DNA of 64,000 nt, taken from positions 869,507,650-869,571,649 of the forward strand of contig CM062810.1 of the NCBI GenBank assembly GCA_031772625.1, written 5' to 3'. Shown piece by piece: positions 43,107-53,257 of this stretch. Source of the stretch: Pinus tabuliformis. Lineage: Eukaryota > Streptophyta > Pinopsida > Pinales > Pinaceae. A program made the position numbers and the translations under genes. The notes below the pieces were generated by a model. The model did not search any database, had not been told where the DNA came from, and saw only the letters and a list, made by a program, of their open reading frames with translations. Every line of letters starts with the position of its first letter. Position 1 is the first letter of the stretch.

Positions 43107-44735
43107 TATGGCGAGTGCAATAAAGTTGTCAGTGTTCAAAGGAGTAGGGAATGAAGATCCAGACCAATTCTGGTTTGTGGTAAAGGTAGTATGGGAAGAA
43201 GAGGGAGTCACGGATGAAAATATAAAGAAAGCAACCCTGGTCAGTGCTTTGTAGGATCGCGCTTTGACATGGTACATTAAGCATTCCAATGAAAATCCAA
43301 ATGAAGGGATTGCAGAGGTCCAAGCTGCACTAAATAGGGAATTTAGCAGGCCAAAATTAGAGACACAGTCGATTATTGATTTTAAGGAAATCACGATGCT
43401 TCCAGGAGAGATACCCTGGGAGCTAGAATAGAGACTAAAGGGTATGATTCAAGAAGCCAACATGACCTTGATGGATGGGCAACACCGCACATGGTTTGTA
43501 GCGATGCTAATGTTGCATCTAAGGAATGCATTGTCATAGCAGAAGAAATCCACTCAAGCCGAGGCCTTGGAGATCACAATGAGATTGCATGAGATCTCGA
43601 TAAAAGATCCTAACCTAGGAATCCAACAGATCCACACGTAGTTGAAAAACTTGTGCCTTGAGATGCAGAGTTTGAAACAAGACATGACATCTTGCCTAGA
43701 AGCATGCGAGGAGGTATGGTGTGTAAAGTGAAAAGTACAGGGACATGACAAGGACCATCATCCAGTATTTGTGAACTACCTTGTGGGAGGAGGACCAATG
43801 CCATTGAGACCAGAGGCACAAGAAGGACCAAGCGTGGCACCTGCATTATGGTGCACGATTTGTCATATAGGAGGGAAGCATGCTACAGATAACTGCCATC
43901 TATTACAGAAGTATACACAAAGTTCCCAGCAATTGTTCTGTAATTTCTACAGGTCAGTAGGCCACGATGAGCACACCTGTAGAAGTTATGAAGTGATGAT
44001 GGATCAGACTCCTACCTAAATATTTCAGACCAAAGTGTGAGCCCTCAATCAAAATGCAGGGATGGTGAACACTGGATTTCAGGGGCGCAGATAAGGTTGA
44101 GGTGGAATGGGACCAGGAAGAGGTCGCAGACATCTAACTTATTACAATTACAAAGGACCGTGGGCATTATGCCTCTCAATGTAGAAATCCGATGATACCA
44201 TCATGGTTATATTGTACCCAGTATGATCATCAGATAGAGGACTACCCCACACTGATAGCGAGGTTGCGTGATAAAGGAACACTCCAACCTTCCTTGACTC
44301 AGAACCTGCAAATGATGAGGTCTGAGCCACGCGAGAAAGACTCGAATGTAAACATCATGCTCCAAAGTGGTATCATGACAGGGGATGAAAAAGGCAAGCA
44401 ACACGAAGAAAGTTCATGGGTTTTGAAGGCTCAAAAAAATGAACCAGAATTTGATTTGGATCATGCTAAGGAGACATTCATGGAAGCTAAGAAGAGCTTC
44501 GCGGAGGCCTCCACTTTAGGTAGTAAATACAAGCTGGAACCAAAACTGGACCCATCAATGCTCACTACCTTTCCGGAGACATGCATGTAACTCCTGCGTG
44601 ACAGCAAGGCTATGAAGGGGCTACAAGAACTCATCATTAGATGTGTTGGAACCACACTAGGAGAACCGTGTGTAGTCTAGAAGCTTGGGAAGCACATAAT
44701 GCAAACAGGAAGAGAGACGAGATTGACCACGCAGA
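43107..44735 (+). pseudogene. gag of element B: capsid and five knuckle-like blocks
   Basis: Capsid: FKGVGNEDPDQFWFVVK and KKATLVSAL, then TQSIIDFKEITMLPGEIPWE and TWFVAMLMLHLRNALS (43130-43540), standard retrotransposon gag wording. Then knuckle-like blocks: KVQGHDKDHH (first Cys lost, near 43735), CTICHIGGKHATDNC (43852-43896, CX2CX5HX4C), CNFYRSVGHDEHTC (43940-43981, second Cys now Tyr), a GHYASQC block (near 44165), and CTQYDHQIEDY (near 44215). A linker with EPREKDSNVNIML and TFMEAKKSFAEASTLGSK follows (to 44590). About six stops. The number of blocks is high; most gypsy gags have one or two. Confidence 0.7.
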
Positions 44736-45177
44736 TCGGGGAATATGAGATGGATCAAGTGATTTTAGACCTAGGATCAGACATGAATGTCCTACCAAAG
44801 TAGACATGGGAGTGCATGGGAAGGCCCACGTTGCAATGGTCTCCTATTCGATTGCAAATGGTGAACCAACAAAAGATCCTACCTATAGGACGATTGCAGG
44901 GAATAATGGTAGATATCGTAGGTTCGAGTGTGCTTGCATATTTCGAAGTGATAGAGATTGTTGATGACATAAATCCCTATCCCACACTATTGGGAATAGA
45001 TTGGGCCACTGACATGAATGGAGTGATAAATCTAAAGAAGCGTAAGATGATTTTTGAGAAAAAATCACTACGCGTAGTGGTACCTTTAGACCCTGCGGAA
45101 CGATCGCGCTACACAGAGCCGGTGCGCGACTATGATAGTGAAGATGATCTAGAATGTATTTACAATATAACTGCATA
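44736..45177 (+). pseudogene. aspartic protease of element B
   Basis: GEYEMDQVILDLGSDMNVLPK (active site D-L-G-S), a stop, then MGRPTLQWSPIRLQMVNQQ and LLGIDWATDMNGVINLKKRK (flap-side LLGID motif), ending in an acidic linker and stop at 45175. One stop near 44802 is the only lesion in the core. It shows what element A encoded before element C split it. Confidence 0.8.
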
Positions 45178-45600
45178 GGAGCAAGACTGGGTGAATCCAA
45201 CAACGGATGGCAGACTCTCGTGGAAGCGTGGAAGCTCCTGCATCTCAAATTTGGACGAGGAAATAGAATGATGGAAGAACCGGTTACAAAAGGTAACCAC
45301 ACTGAACTGCAAAATGATGACAAGGTCGTTGCACTACATGACAACAGAGGTGAGAGATCTACTGATGTTTGATGGGTTGAGGGAGGTGGATGATTTCCTA
45401 AACAAATTTGAAAATGAAGTGTTGGAACAACAGCGGTTAGATGTTGTGAAATGGGTACTGTTCGCTACGCCCACAAGATGGTGGGCTAAACACCAGCAGA
45501 ATTTTCAGGACTAGCGCAAATGTAGAAGGATGATGCTCATGCAGTTTGGAAAGCCTCAAATGCAGATGAAAGCCAGGTATGGCGGACAGAATAGCCTGTG
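45178..45600 (+). pseudogene. second capsid-like domain, element B
   Basis: Reads MMTRSLHYMTTEVRDLLMFD and GLREVDDFLNKFENEVLEQQ (45314-45430), then VLFATPTRWWAKHQQNFQD (45450-45512), a stop, and RKCRRMMLMQFGKPQ. FLxxFE, WVLFATPxRWW, F, CRRMM and FG are the landmarks of a retrotransposon gag capsid. It lies after the protease, not before it. Matching block in A at 31546-31860. Confidence 0.65.
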
Positions 45601-45699
45601 CACCCACCTCTCCATATGGGTATAGGCGTATGGTGCGCAACCTACACGAATGCACACCATCCTCACAATAGGAGGCATGACCAACAAGCAGAAGCGGGC

Positions 45700-46326
45700 A
45701 AGATGATGACGCAAATGATGACTAGGAAGTATGATAAGACCAAGCGTGCCAAAAATTATCTGTGTGGAAGCCTAGACAAAGTATGCGAAGCACTGAATGC
45801 GGTCCACCATGTGAAGCAAACTAACTGGGACCTATGCGTACCAGTGGTTCTATGCGCTTATAGGACAACTTGCAAGAAACTGATGGGACAGACACCTTTC
45901 TGATTAGTTTATGGAATGGAGGCTATCATGCCAATGGAATATATTGTACCTAATCTGCGCATAGTAGCGCTTACAGGTATGATGGATCGCGAAGCTCCGG
46001 AAGAAAGGCTCGCGCAGTTAGAAGAACTTGAGGAGGAATGTTTCTTAGCTAGTTTTCATCAGCAAGTAGAAAAGCAGCATGAAAAGGCCTGACACGATCA
46101 CCATATTAAGTTGCGCACATTCAAGGTAAATGACTTAGTGTTGCTGTATGATAGTAAGTTTGAAAAATTCCCAAGAAAGTTTAGAATGCATTGGCTAGGA
46201 CCATACGTGGTTAAGGAGATCATAGATGGAGGCACAATCCAACTAATCAAACTAAATGGAAAAACTTTCCCAAGAAAAGTGAATGGCAGCCACTTAAAGC
46301 CCTACATGGATGGGCTGGTTATCTGA
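45700..46326 (+). pseudogene. C-terminal integrase fragment of element B
   Basis: NWDLCVPVVLCAYRTTCKKL and MGQTPF (45818-45900), a stop, LVYGMEAIMPMEYIVPNLRI, LAQLEELEEECFLASFHQQV, then NDLVLLYDSKFEKFPRKFRM and HWLGPYVVKEIIDGGTIQLI (GPY/F module), ending VNGSHLKPYMDGLVI-stop at 46326. The HHCC domain and the catalytic core are missing, so it could not join DNA. The 71-codon end (46111-46326) is intact. Confidence 0.8.
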
Positions 46327-46583
46327 CTAGCTGGCAGAACCACAGTCCTCATGCTCCAAGGATCCAGACAAAGGCGCGGGACTATAAACATATGCAGCAG
46401 ATATTGGTACAGATGTAGAGAAGGAGTTTGGACACAGAGGTCTCAGAACAATGTATGCAGCAGATCCAACAAGCAGCAACTTAGTGCACTACTGACCCAC
46501 ACGCAGTTCGAGAATAGTTGGAGCAACTCCGCAACAAGATCACCGTGCCAATAGAGTGACTTGAGGGCAAGTCACGATGTTTG
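46327..46583 (+). other. short 3' untranslated region of element B
   Basis: No gene. The last 25 bases (GGGCAAGTCACGATGTTTG) match the DNA before the 3' LTR of A (GAGTCACGATGTTTA). No purine-rich primer tract is evident in either. Confidence 0.5.
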
Positions 46584-47463
46584 AGTTAGGGGTCTATTGG
46601 GCATGGAATCCCCCCCCAAGGCATGCTTTTGGGCTCAAAGCCAAACTTTTGACCCAATCTTGTTGTAAAGCTCCGTGAATTGCACGCGTGGAGCACGAAA
46701 AGTATGATACAGTCACAGGGTTGTCTGCCCTAGTTTTGTAATGTAATGTCGGCTGTATAGACCTACCCATGGTCCATGGACCATGCGATTGTATAAATAG
46801 AGCGAGGCTCTAAGTGTAAAATATAGAAAAGAATAATAGAGGGAAGAAAAGAGTCACAAGTAAAGTGTGTCTTTGGGTCGTAGAGTAGGAGAAGGCTCTG
46901 CAACTGAGTGCATAGAGGCCTAGTAGTCTGTAGCTGAGTGCGTAGGGTAGAGTCAAGTTTGTAACCGAGGAATGAATTAATAAAGAGAAGTTTTATCATA
47001 ATTCTGTGTTTCTGTTCTTGGGTTAATGCATGTTTGATATAATTTGCAAATATAATGTTTATTTACTGCGCGCACTTGTATGAATGGTTTATGTTGTTAA
47101 GTATAACTTAAAGCATACAAGTAGGCTAAGATAATCAACTAACATTCAAATACCATTAAATTCTTGGGTAATAATGTAGAATCATAGCATTCGACCCCCG
47201 AGTAGGGCTGCACGAAGGCAGTATATCAGGCTGCGAGGTACTAAAACGTGTGCAAAGCGACTTGCATGCAGAGTCGAACCTTGGACCATTTGAACTCATT
47301 AGACATCTCCAGGGTGCGAAAACCTGGTTCAAGCACCCTCCCATACTACTTTGGGTGAGACCTCAGTCCACGCTCTGCGGGCTATTGCCGAAAGGGCCAG
47401 TAGTACCAGGATTTGTTTGGATAAATCAACTATGACACTGGGTCAGGCCCTAGTAAGCCAATA
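46584..47463 (+). repeat. 3' LTR of element B
   Basis: About 880 bp, ending AAGCCAATA (one transition from CCAACA) at 47463, where element O DNA (GGGGAGAAG) resumes. Contains a palindrome (46766-46787) with TATAAATA at 46792-46799 and a shortened minisatellite. Confidence 0.85.
46766..46799 (+). promoter_or_regulatory. palindrome plus TATA box, 3' LTR of B
   Basis: CCCATGGTC CATG GACCATGCG (one outer pair lost), then TATAAATA, same spacing as in the other three LTRs. Confidence 0.6.
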
Positions 47464-47734
47464 GGGGAGAAGTAAATGAGGATGATTTACCTCCTACAAT
47501 CCCTCTCCCTTGTCCCATTAGAGTTTAAAACTTATTCTTTGCCAATATTCCTTGACTTCCTCCTTCAAACCTACATTCAATGCATATTAGTCCACTAGGC
47601 ATGATATCCCACTCTAACTCATCTCATAAACAAAATATAATAAAAAATATGTAATAAGTTGTGAGAAAAGTTGGTTTGACTAAGCTAGGAGGTGAATTAA
47701 GGCCCATATAATTACTCGATGATGAGGATCATCA

Positions 47735-49326
47735 CTTGGATCTACCCCATTAGGAAACCTAATATTTTCTAAACTAGCTGCCATGTGTCCTTCATATAGC
47801 CATGTCCTCGATTATTTGGATTTACGATGAATTTCTTTGTTAATCCTTCTCCATGCATGTTTGGTGATTTTTAAAGAATTACCTTGTTGATAAGTTACAA
47901 GTTCTCGATCTCCGAAATGACTAAGCTTTGAGGTCTCGATATGTTTCCATGTGTCATGACTTACAAAGGTTTCGACGTGCCCAACCTTCCAAAAATCGAC
48001 TCCAATATTCAACCCATTGTTTTGTCCTTCCGAGGTTTCAGCCTGGTTTGAGCCACCAAAATTATAACCTCTAATTTTTCAAGTTATGATATTTTAGCCT
48101 TCCAAAATTGGCCTACCTTCAATATTCCCTTTCTGATATCGTGTTTGGAAATTCAGCCTCCTGTTAAAGACTTCAAGGTCCTGATTTTGATAGTCCACAA
48201 CTTTTTTTCCCGATGGCCATTGATGGACTTCCACATACGATTGGGAAGATATTTTAGAGAAATTTCCAGTGAATAAGGCCTCATGTAATCTTTGAGCCCA
48301 TTTTCTACCTGAAAAATGGCTGCAAAATCTTTTCCATTCCTTCCACCTTGGCTCTTCTTCTTCTTCCTAAAATCTACTCTTCGGAGGAATTTTGAAAGGC
48401 TCCACATACCATTTGAGAGATATTTTAGAGAACTAACCAAATATTCTATCTCTAAGTGTATTTGAAATACTATCTTGAGGAAGAGCCTCCTCCAAATTCT
48501 GGTACTCCCAACCATCATAGTCTTTTTTTTATGGCTTCTCCAATAAGCCTGCTACTATGATGATTCTCTGTAGAGCAGCGCAACAACCATAGGACTCCCC
48601 CTGATCTTGAAAAACCTGTTGCCATATTCTACCATCACAGCTAGCCTAGTGGACAAGAAATCTAACATATACTACCATAAACCTCCATGCCAGTCTAGTT
48701 GACATCAATGCCAACACTCTTGCCAACATTCAGACAATGCCAACTTCTCAACACAACTCCTAGAATGATTTTTTACATCAATGCCAACACACTTAAAACC
48801 ACTATCCATCTAGACAATGCCAACTATCCAAAAATGTATTCATATTATTGGAGAGTATAGAACATTAGGCAATCCAAAGAGGATGGATCATCTCACTATT
48901 AGTGTGATCCTTACTCCATTCAATTACGTTAATCAGAAGCCCAACATATTCAACTTTGTAGTAAGAAACAACATAGAATCATTGTGGGGACTAAAATAGA
49001 GGCCATTTTAGCTTTAGAGAAGTCTAGGTACTTAAAGAAATGGATGAGGCCTATAGGATCCTATGCTTGTCTATTTCTCTAAACTTGCACTTTCATGGTA
49101 ATCCTTGTATAAATTGTAATGAAGTATGAATTGAATTTGAAGGATTATTTGGAAAGCTACATGAATTAAGAGAATAACTTGGATAATGATATCACATCTT
49201 CAAGACCAAGAAAATTAGAGTTTCAATAGGAATTATTTTCTAATTTTAATACTTCCCTTATATAGGTGTAGAATTATAACTACCCATGAAATTTAATCAA
49301 AACCACAAGACACAATCCTACTCTAT
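47735..49326. other. unassigned DNA between elements O and E
   Basis: Flank of element O. No gene is supported. A minus-strand ORF of 121 codons (48518-48153) contains an internal repeat (SLKYLSNGMW / SLKYLPNRMW) that mirrors a DNA repeat, TCCACATAC(G/C)ATT(G)GG..GATATTTTAGAGAA, at 48230-48265 and 48400-48435; this is repeat DNA rather than a protein gene. A Sirevirus-like fragment lies at 48540-48830. From 48840 to 49326 I see nothing recognisable. Confidence 0.45.
48540..48830 (-). repeat. Sirevirus-type non-coding fragment
   Basis: On the minus strand: TGTTGGCATTGATGT twice (near 48795 and 48715), two further TTGGCATTGTCT words and a CAGGGGGAGTCCT tract near 48600. These are LTR-start and purine-tract words of Sirevirus type, like those of element F. 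No frame is left. Confidence 0.45.
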
Positions 49327-50097
49327 TGTTGTAGGGAATTCAATTCACAATTTAGAACATCAATTCCAAACATGCAATGAGAAATAACACAAAAGAACAC
49401 AATATATTTTTCAGTGAAAAGTAATTTTCTAAAAACCCTTTTCCTACTTGCATTAATATGATGAATATATACACATTACAATTGCTAGATTAATATGAGC
49501 TCAACCTTTTAGTGAATAACATATCTCTATTCTCACTAAGAAGCTATGACTCAGACTTAGTCAATTTTTGTCTCAACTTGAGCCCTTGTTTCCTTGCACA
49601 ATTGATGAGGAAATTATTCCCGTGTTATTTAGGAATTTCCTCCAAAATTCTTGAGCAATTCCCAAGGTTGATCATCCAACTATGTGCAACACTTTTACAC
49701 TCAATACTAGTCTAAAACTAATGTACACTGCCTTGGAATCTCCACCAAAGAGAGGGGACTTGAATTCTCTGCATGCACTAGCTATTTTTGGCTGATTGAT
49801 CAGTTAACTAGATTATCATTGAGTTAGACTGTTGTCCCACTGCAAAATTGACCTTCCACTTGTTCCTCCAACAGTTATAACTAGTGTAACTAAAAATAAC
49901 TGACCTTCATTTCTAAGACTTTCTAAATCACACATGCTTAACTAAAATACTACTCCTTTAACTCGAATTTACTGAGCTAATTGATTAGAAAGAGCCATAT
50001 CATGCAAGTTAACTACATCCAAGTTGTATGTTGATGTGGAAATTCAAATTTTCTCAATTTGACCAAGGCAAAATCAAATTGATACATTCTTGCTACA
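49327..50097 (-). repeat. probable 3' LTR of element E
   Basis: On the minus strand, a GCTGAGAGGGAGTATCG tract precedes TGTAGCAAGAATG at 50097, the likely LTR start. About 770 bases on, after TGTGTTCTTTTGTG-like U5 DNA, the sequence CCCTACAACA ends near 49327. TGTAG and CTACA(ACA) would be the inverted ends. The partner LTR is outside, so this is provisional. Confidence 0.5.
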
Positions 50098-50711
50098 TTT
50101 TTCGATACTCCCTCTCAGCAAGAAAGGGATTATTAACCACCCCTATACTCTACCTGTGGAACTCAAACTCCCCTTTTGACAAAGTTTTTATCAAAATATC
50201 ATCATCTTATTCCTTTTTCAGAATGTATTGTAGCAACATTATATGTCTCTCCACACAGTCTTGTTAATGGTGATACTAGATATCTATATGCTTGGATTGA
50301 TCACGAAATGTTGGATTCTCGGAGATCTTAATGAAACTTTAATATCACAATATATCATAGCTGGATTGATAATCTAACCAAACAGTCCCACAAGTATCTT
50401 TCTCTTCCAGACCACCTCAAATTTTGTTTGACTTACAACCATGTATTCTTCTTTTGTCGAGTTGAGCGCCACAAATATTTGCTTCTTGCTATACCAAGAA
50501 ATAGTTGGAGACCCAAAATGAAAATTCCACTTGATGCACTCTTTTGTTTAGATCAAATCCCTACCCAATATGCATCTTTGAAGCCACACAACTTCACTCC
50601 TTTTTTCCATCTGTACTATAGTCCAAACTAGGTAGTACCTCTGAGGTACCATAAAGCATGCTTAACTGCCCTCTAAAACAATTTGGTTAACCTAACCATA
50701 GCTTGGCTTAG
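50098..50711 (-). pseudogene. RNase H and pol end of element E
   Basis: From 50711 down the minus strand reads LSQAMVRLTKLF-stop, AVKHALWYLRGTT (end of the RT thumb/connection), and near 50500-50350 SWYSKKQIFVALNSTKEEY and MVVSQTKFEVVWKRK, the copia RNase H signature. A decayed end with GEFEFHR-like text lies near 50160. Multiple stops. Confidence 0.75.
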
Positions 50712-50716
50712 CTAAT

Positions 50717-51741
50717 TGCTATATACGAAATTGACCTCCTCATCAATTTAGAGGGGAAAGACATGATAGTTGAAGCAAAGACCAAGATCACAAGCCTTGT
50801 TGCCACACTAATGTTGGCTATGCATTGACAACCTGTTTTATAAAGCTTCTCTGAAATCCTAAGGGTGTATTAGTAAGACAACTAACTCAACTTTCTAGTT
50901 CGGGAATAGCGTTAGTGGATCCTAGTGATGTTCTAAGGGTCAAAGGAATGAATTAACTCATAAATATCTAGATATTTGTTCCTAAAATCTCTCAAGAAAA
51001 GCAAGGAAACATCCAGATTCAACCTATTTGGAGGATTTCTAATCCTAATGAAGGAAGCAAATGGGAAAGAGTTGAAAATCATGGAAACTTCATTGCTTTT
51101 ACACTAGGGAACTCAAGGAGGAACTTGGAAACCCTAACTCAATTGCTACATAAGCAAAGCTAGGGATATGGTGATAGAGGTTAGAGCATTTGAAATGATA
51201 GCATACTTGATTATTGAGCATTGTCTCAAATCATAAGAATTTGGTAAGAAGAGAGAGAGAGAGATGCTAGAGGGGTAAGGGAAGGCTGATGCAACAGATG
51301 GTTGTAATCACTCTTCCGACATTAATATAGAACTATAGTTTTTACTGTCTAGTCCATGGTGTTGGTACTATCATTCATTCATTTGTTTGTCCAATACCTT
51401 TTAGCATGAGTAGCTTAGTTATGTGTAACTAGATGTTCTTTTATGTATTCATGTATTAGTTATCAGAGTTGTATGATGTGATTATGCTTGTCTCTTCTAT
51501 GTGCAAGACTTGATCTAGAGCCAGCGCAGGGGACTTCCACCTAGCTGCATTGCACTCTCAAACAAATCTACATGGAGGCTTAAGGTAATCTATTTGTCCT
51601 ACTTTGATAATTAGTTATTGTTTATGAACATGCATGTAACTTTGTGATGGTTTTAGATAATATTACAGTCTGCCAAAGGTCCCGGGAAGACCTTTGAGGG
51701 TATCTTCGTTCTCCATACACCATGCATTTTATCATATAGTA
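50717..51741 (+). repeat. 5' LTR of element D
   Basis: 1025 bp, TGCTATA...TATAGTA (last T for C). A short (GA)n tract at about 51249-51263 corresponds to the long one in the 3' LTR. A TATATAG-like word is not obvious; ATTAATATAGAAC near 51322 is a possible core promoter. Confidence 0.9.
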
Positions 51742-51745
51742 GAGT

Positions 51746-51763
51746 TGGCGACTGCACTAGGGG
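51746..51763 (+). other. primer-binding site of element D
   Basis: TGGCGACTGCACTAGGGG, four bases after the LTR. It resembles the TGGCGACTC...GGGG site of Ogre/Tat elements (Arg tRNA type); compare 23390 in element C. Confidence 0.75.
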
Positions 51764-53257
51764 CTATACATCTAGTTCATGATTTACCCGGATAGTTCTC
51801 AGTTTTCTCCTCATAAGACCTCCCTATACTTCTGCATTCCCTTTCTGACCCACCAAAACATTGTTGCATCTTGCCTATATATATTCATCATTGAATCTAA
51901 TCTAAGAAGCCCTACTTTGAGTTGTTTCCCCACACTAACACAGGTTAGTAGACTACACAGTGCTTTATAAAGCTTTGGGTCTACATGTAGGGTACGTTAG
52001 TGGACCCAATAACTCTCTGTGGCCACTGTTACAGAGCGTTAGTCTCCCAAAACCTTGATTTCCAGCTGTGTCTGCAAACCAAAAGGGATAGGAAGCCTAC
52101 TCATGGATTGAAAGAGGATCTGTTACTGCATTTTGTTAGCAAAATAGGTGTCCTAAAAGTTTTTTTTTGAGGAAATAAGTTTGGTTTTTCTTTCTTAAAA
52201 GCATTTTTTGTGAAAGAAAGATCCACATTTTTATTCATTCTTTTGTTTAGCTAGTTAAAAGCTGCTTTATTTTAGTTTCAAGTAGTTGTTAAGAAAACAA
52301 TGGCAAGATTTCCATTGGTTATGCATGTGTTAAATGACTACGATGCATGAAAAGAATATGAATATGTGAAAGACTCTCACCTGTAGAATACAACTTGTTT
52401 TCATCGAATTGAAATTTTTTTAAAGCATTGTCTTGTGCATGATTTTTGAGTCAGAGTCTCATCACATTTCATACATCAACTCCGCTACCGAAGACACTAA
52501 AAAATACACGTAAAATTTACCTAAAACCAATCAGTAACTCTTTATTGAGAAAACAAACATTAGTTCAGGATAGGATCTTAGGATAGGCAGTGTGAGTAAA
52601 CTGTCCAAGATTGAAAACCCAAACTAGTGTCATTAAAAGAGAGAAAATTCTTGCTGCACTCATACTACTGAGACCACTCTAGTAAAAGTGGAGCTAAATA
52701 CAAGACAACATCAGATTGTAAGTGAAGGTAGCCCACCTTCGCTTACAACTCCTTTGGGTATTCTGTGTATTGGGGATCCCTTCGGTGATTTCAGAGCTGA
52801 GCTTGGGACTCAGGTATCCTGCCCACACAGCGTACTATCTACGACTATGTCCCCCTGATAGTGTCTTTGGTTTGAGGTATCCTTAGTGGCAAAGCTTTTA
52901 GGGACTTACACAAGGTGACTGGGGTGGGATGCCTTGGTACCTAACATAGACGGACCTACTCTGTCTTCAGTTTTTGGGAGGGTGCTCGTCTTCACGAGAG
53001 TACTTGGCCCCTCAATCTGAGGTTCAGGTGAAGCTCAAGAGTAACCGTAACTATACATTTGGCTAGCCTTCTCTGTTATTCATTGTGATACTGGGTTTCA
53101 TCTCCAGTGATCAGTGCTTATCAGACAGGGTCATTTCCCTCTGTTTGTTGATTGATCAACTTAGTGTATTTTTTATATTTTTAGGCACCCGAGTGTTATC
53201 ATTTGAGACTTTAACAAATATCACGATAAAATTTATTGATAAAAATTAACGGTCACC
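51764..53257 (+). other. leader of element D
   Basis: 1.5 kb with no supported ORF. It holds no obvious hairpin like that of element C. Tat/Ogre elements have long leaders, sometimes with an extra ORF; none is readable here. Confidence 0.5.

Larger units (their letters stand above)
41439..47463 (+). mobile_element. Element B: non-autonomous relative of element A inside 5' LTR of O
   Basis: 6025 bp. LTRs 41439-42338 and 46584-47463. Order: LTR, PBS, ORF before gag, gag with knuckles, protease, second capsid-like domain, C-terminal end of integrase, LTR. RT, RNase H and the integrase core are absent: the capsid-like block at 45290-45590 runs within about 150 bases into the integrase tail. It lacks the long 3' ORF of A. 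Coding DNA is better kept than in A. Confidence 0.9.
6982..47734 (-). mobile_element. Element O: Athila-like Ty3/gypsy retrotransposon, broken by elements A and B
   Basis: The two LTRs (6982-9086, and 39623-47734 interrupted by B) end TGATGAGC...GCTCATCA. Reading the minus strand from 47734 gives 5' LTR, PBS (39601-39617), gag, protease, then (after removing A, 16391-36829) RT, RNase H, integrase, an env-position ORF, PPT (9087-9103) and 3' LTR. Known: Athila elements have this order, an Asp-tRNA-like PBS and an extra ORF after pol. The 5-base flanks, CCTAG and CTTGG, agree at three of five positions with two transitions, so they may be a decayed target duplication. Without insertions the element would be about 14.3 kb. 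Confidence 0.85.
39623..47734 (-). repeat. 5' LTR of element O, interrupted by element B
   Basis: Parts 39623-41438 and 47464-47734 (about 2.09 kb together) match 6982-9086. At the break, the intact copy reads GAATGGGGGAGAAG (about 8811), while here GAATGGG precedes B and GGGGAGAAG follows it, so B entered a G run and probably duplicated part of it. Confidence 0.9.

Noticed and set aside
48153-48518. 121-codon minus-strand ORF with an internal repeat
   Set aside because: The repeat is present at DNA level and the product matches no family I recognise; treated as repeat DNA.
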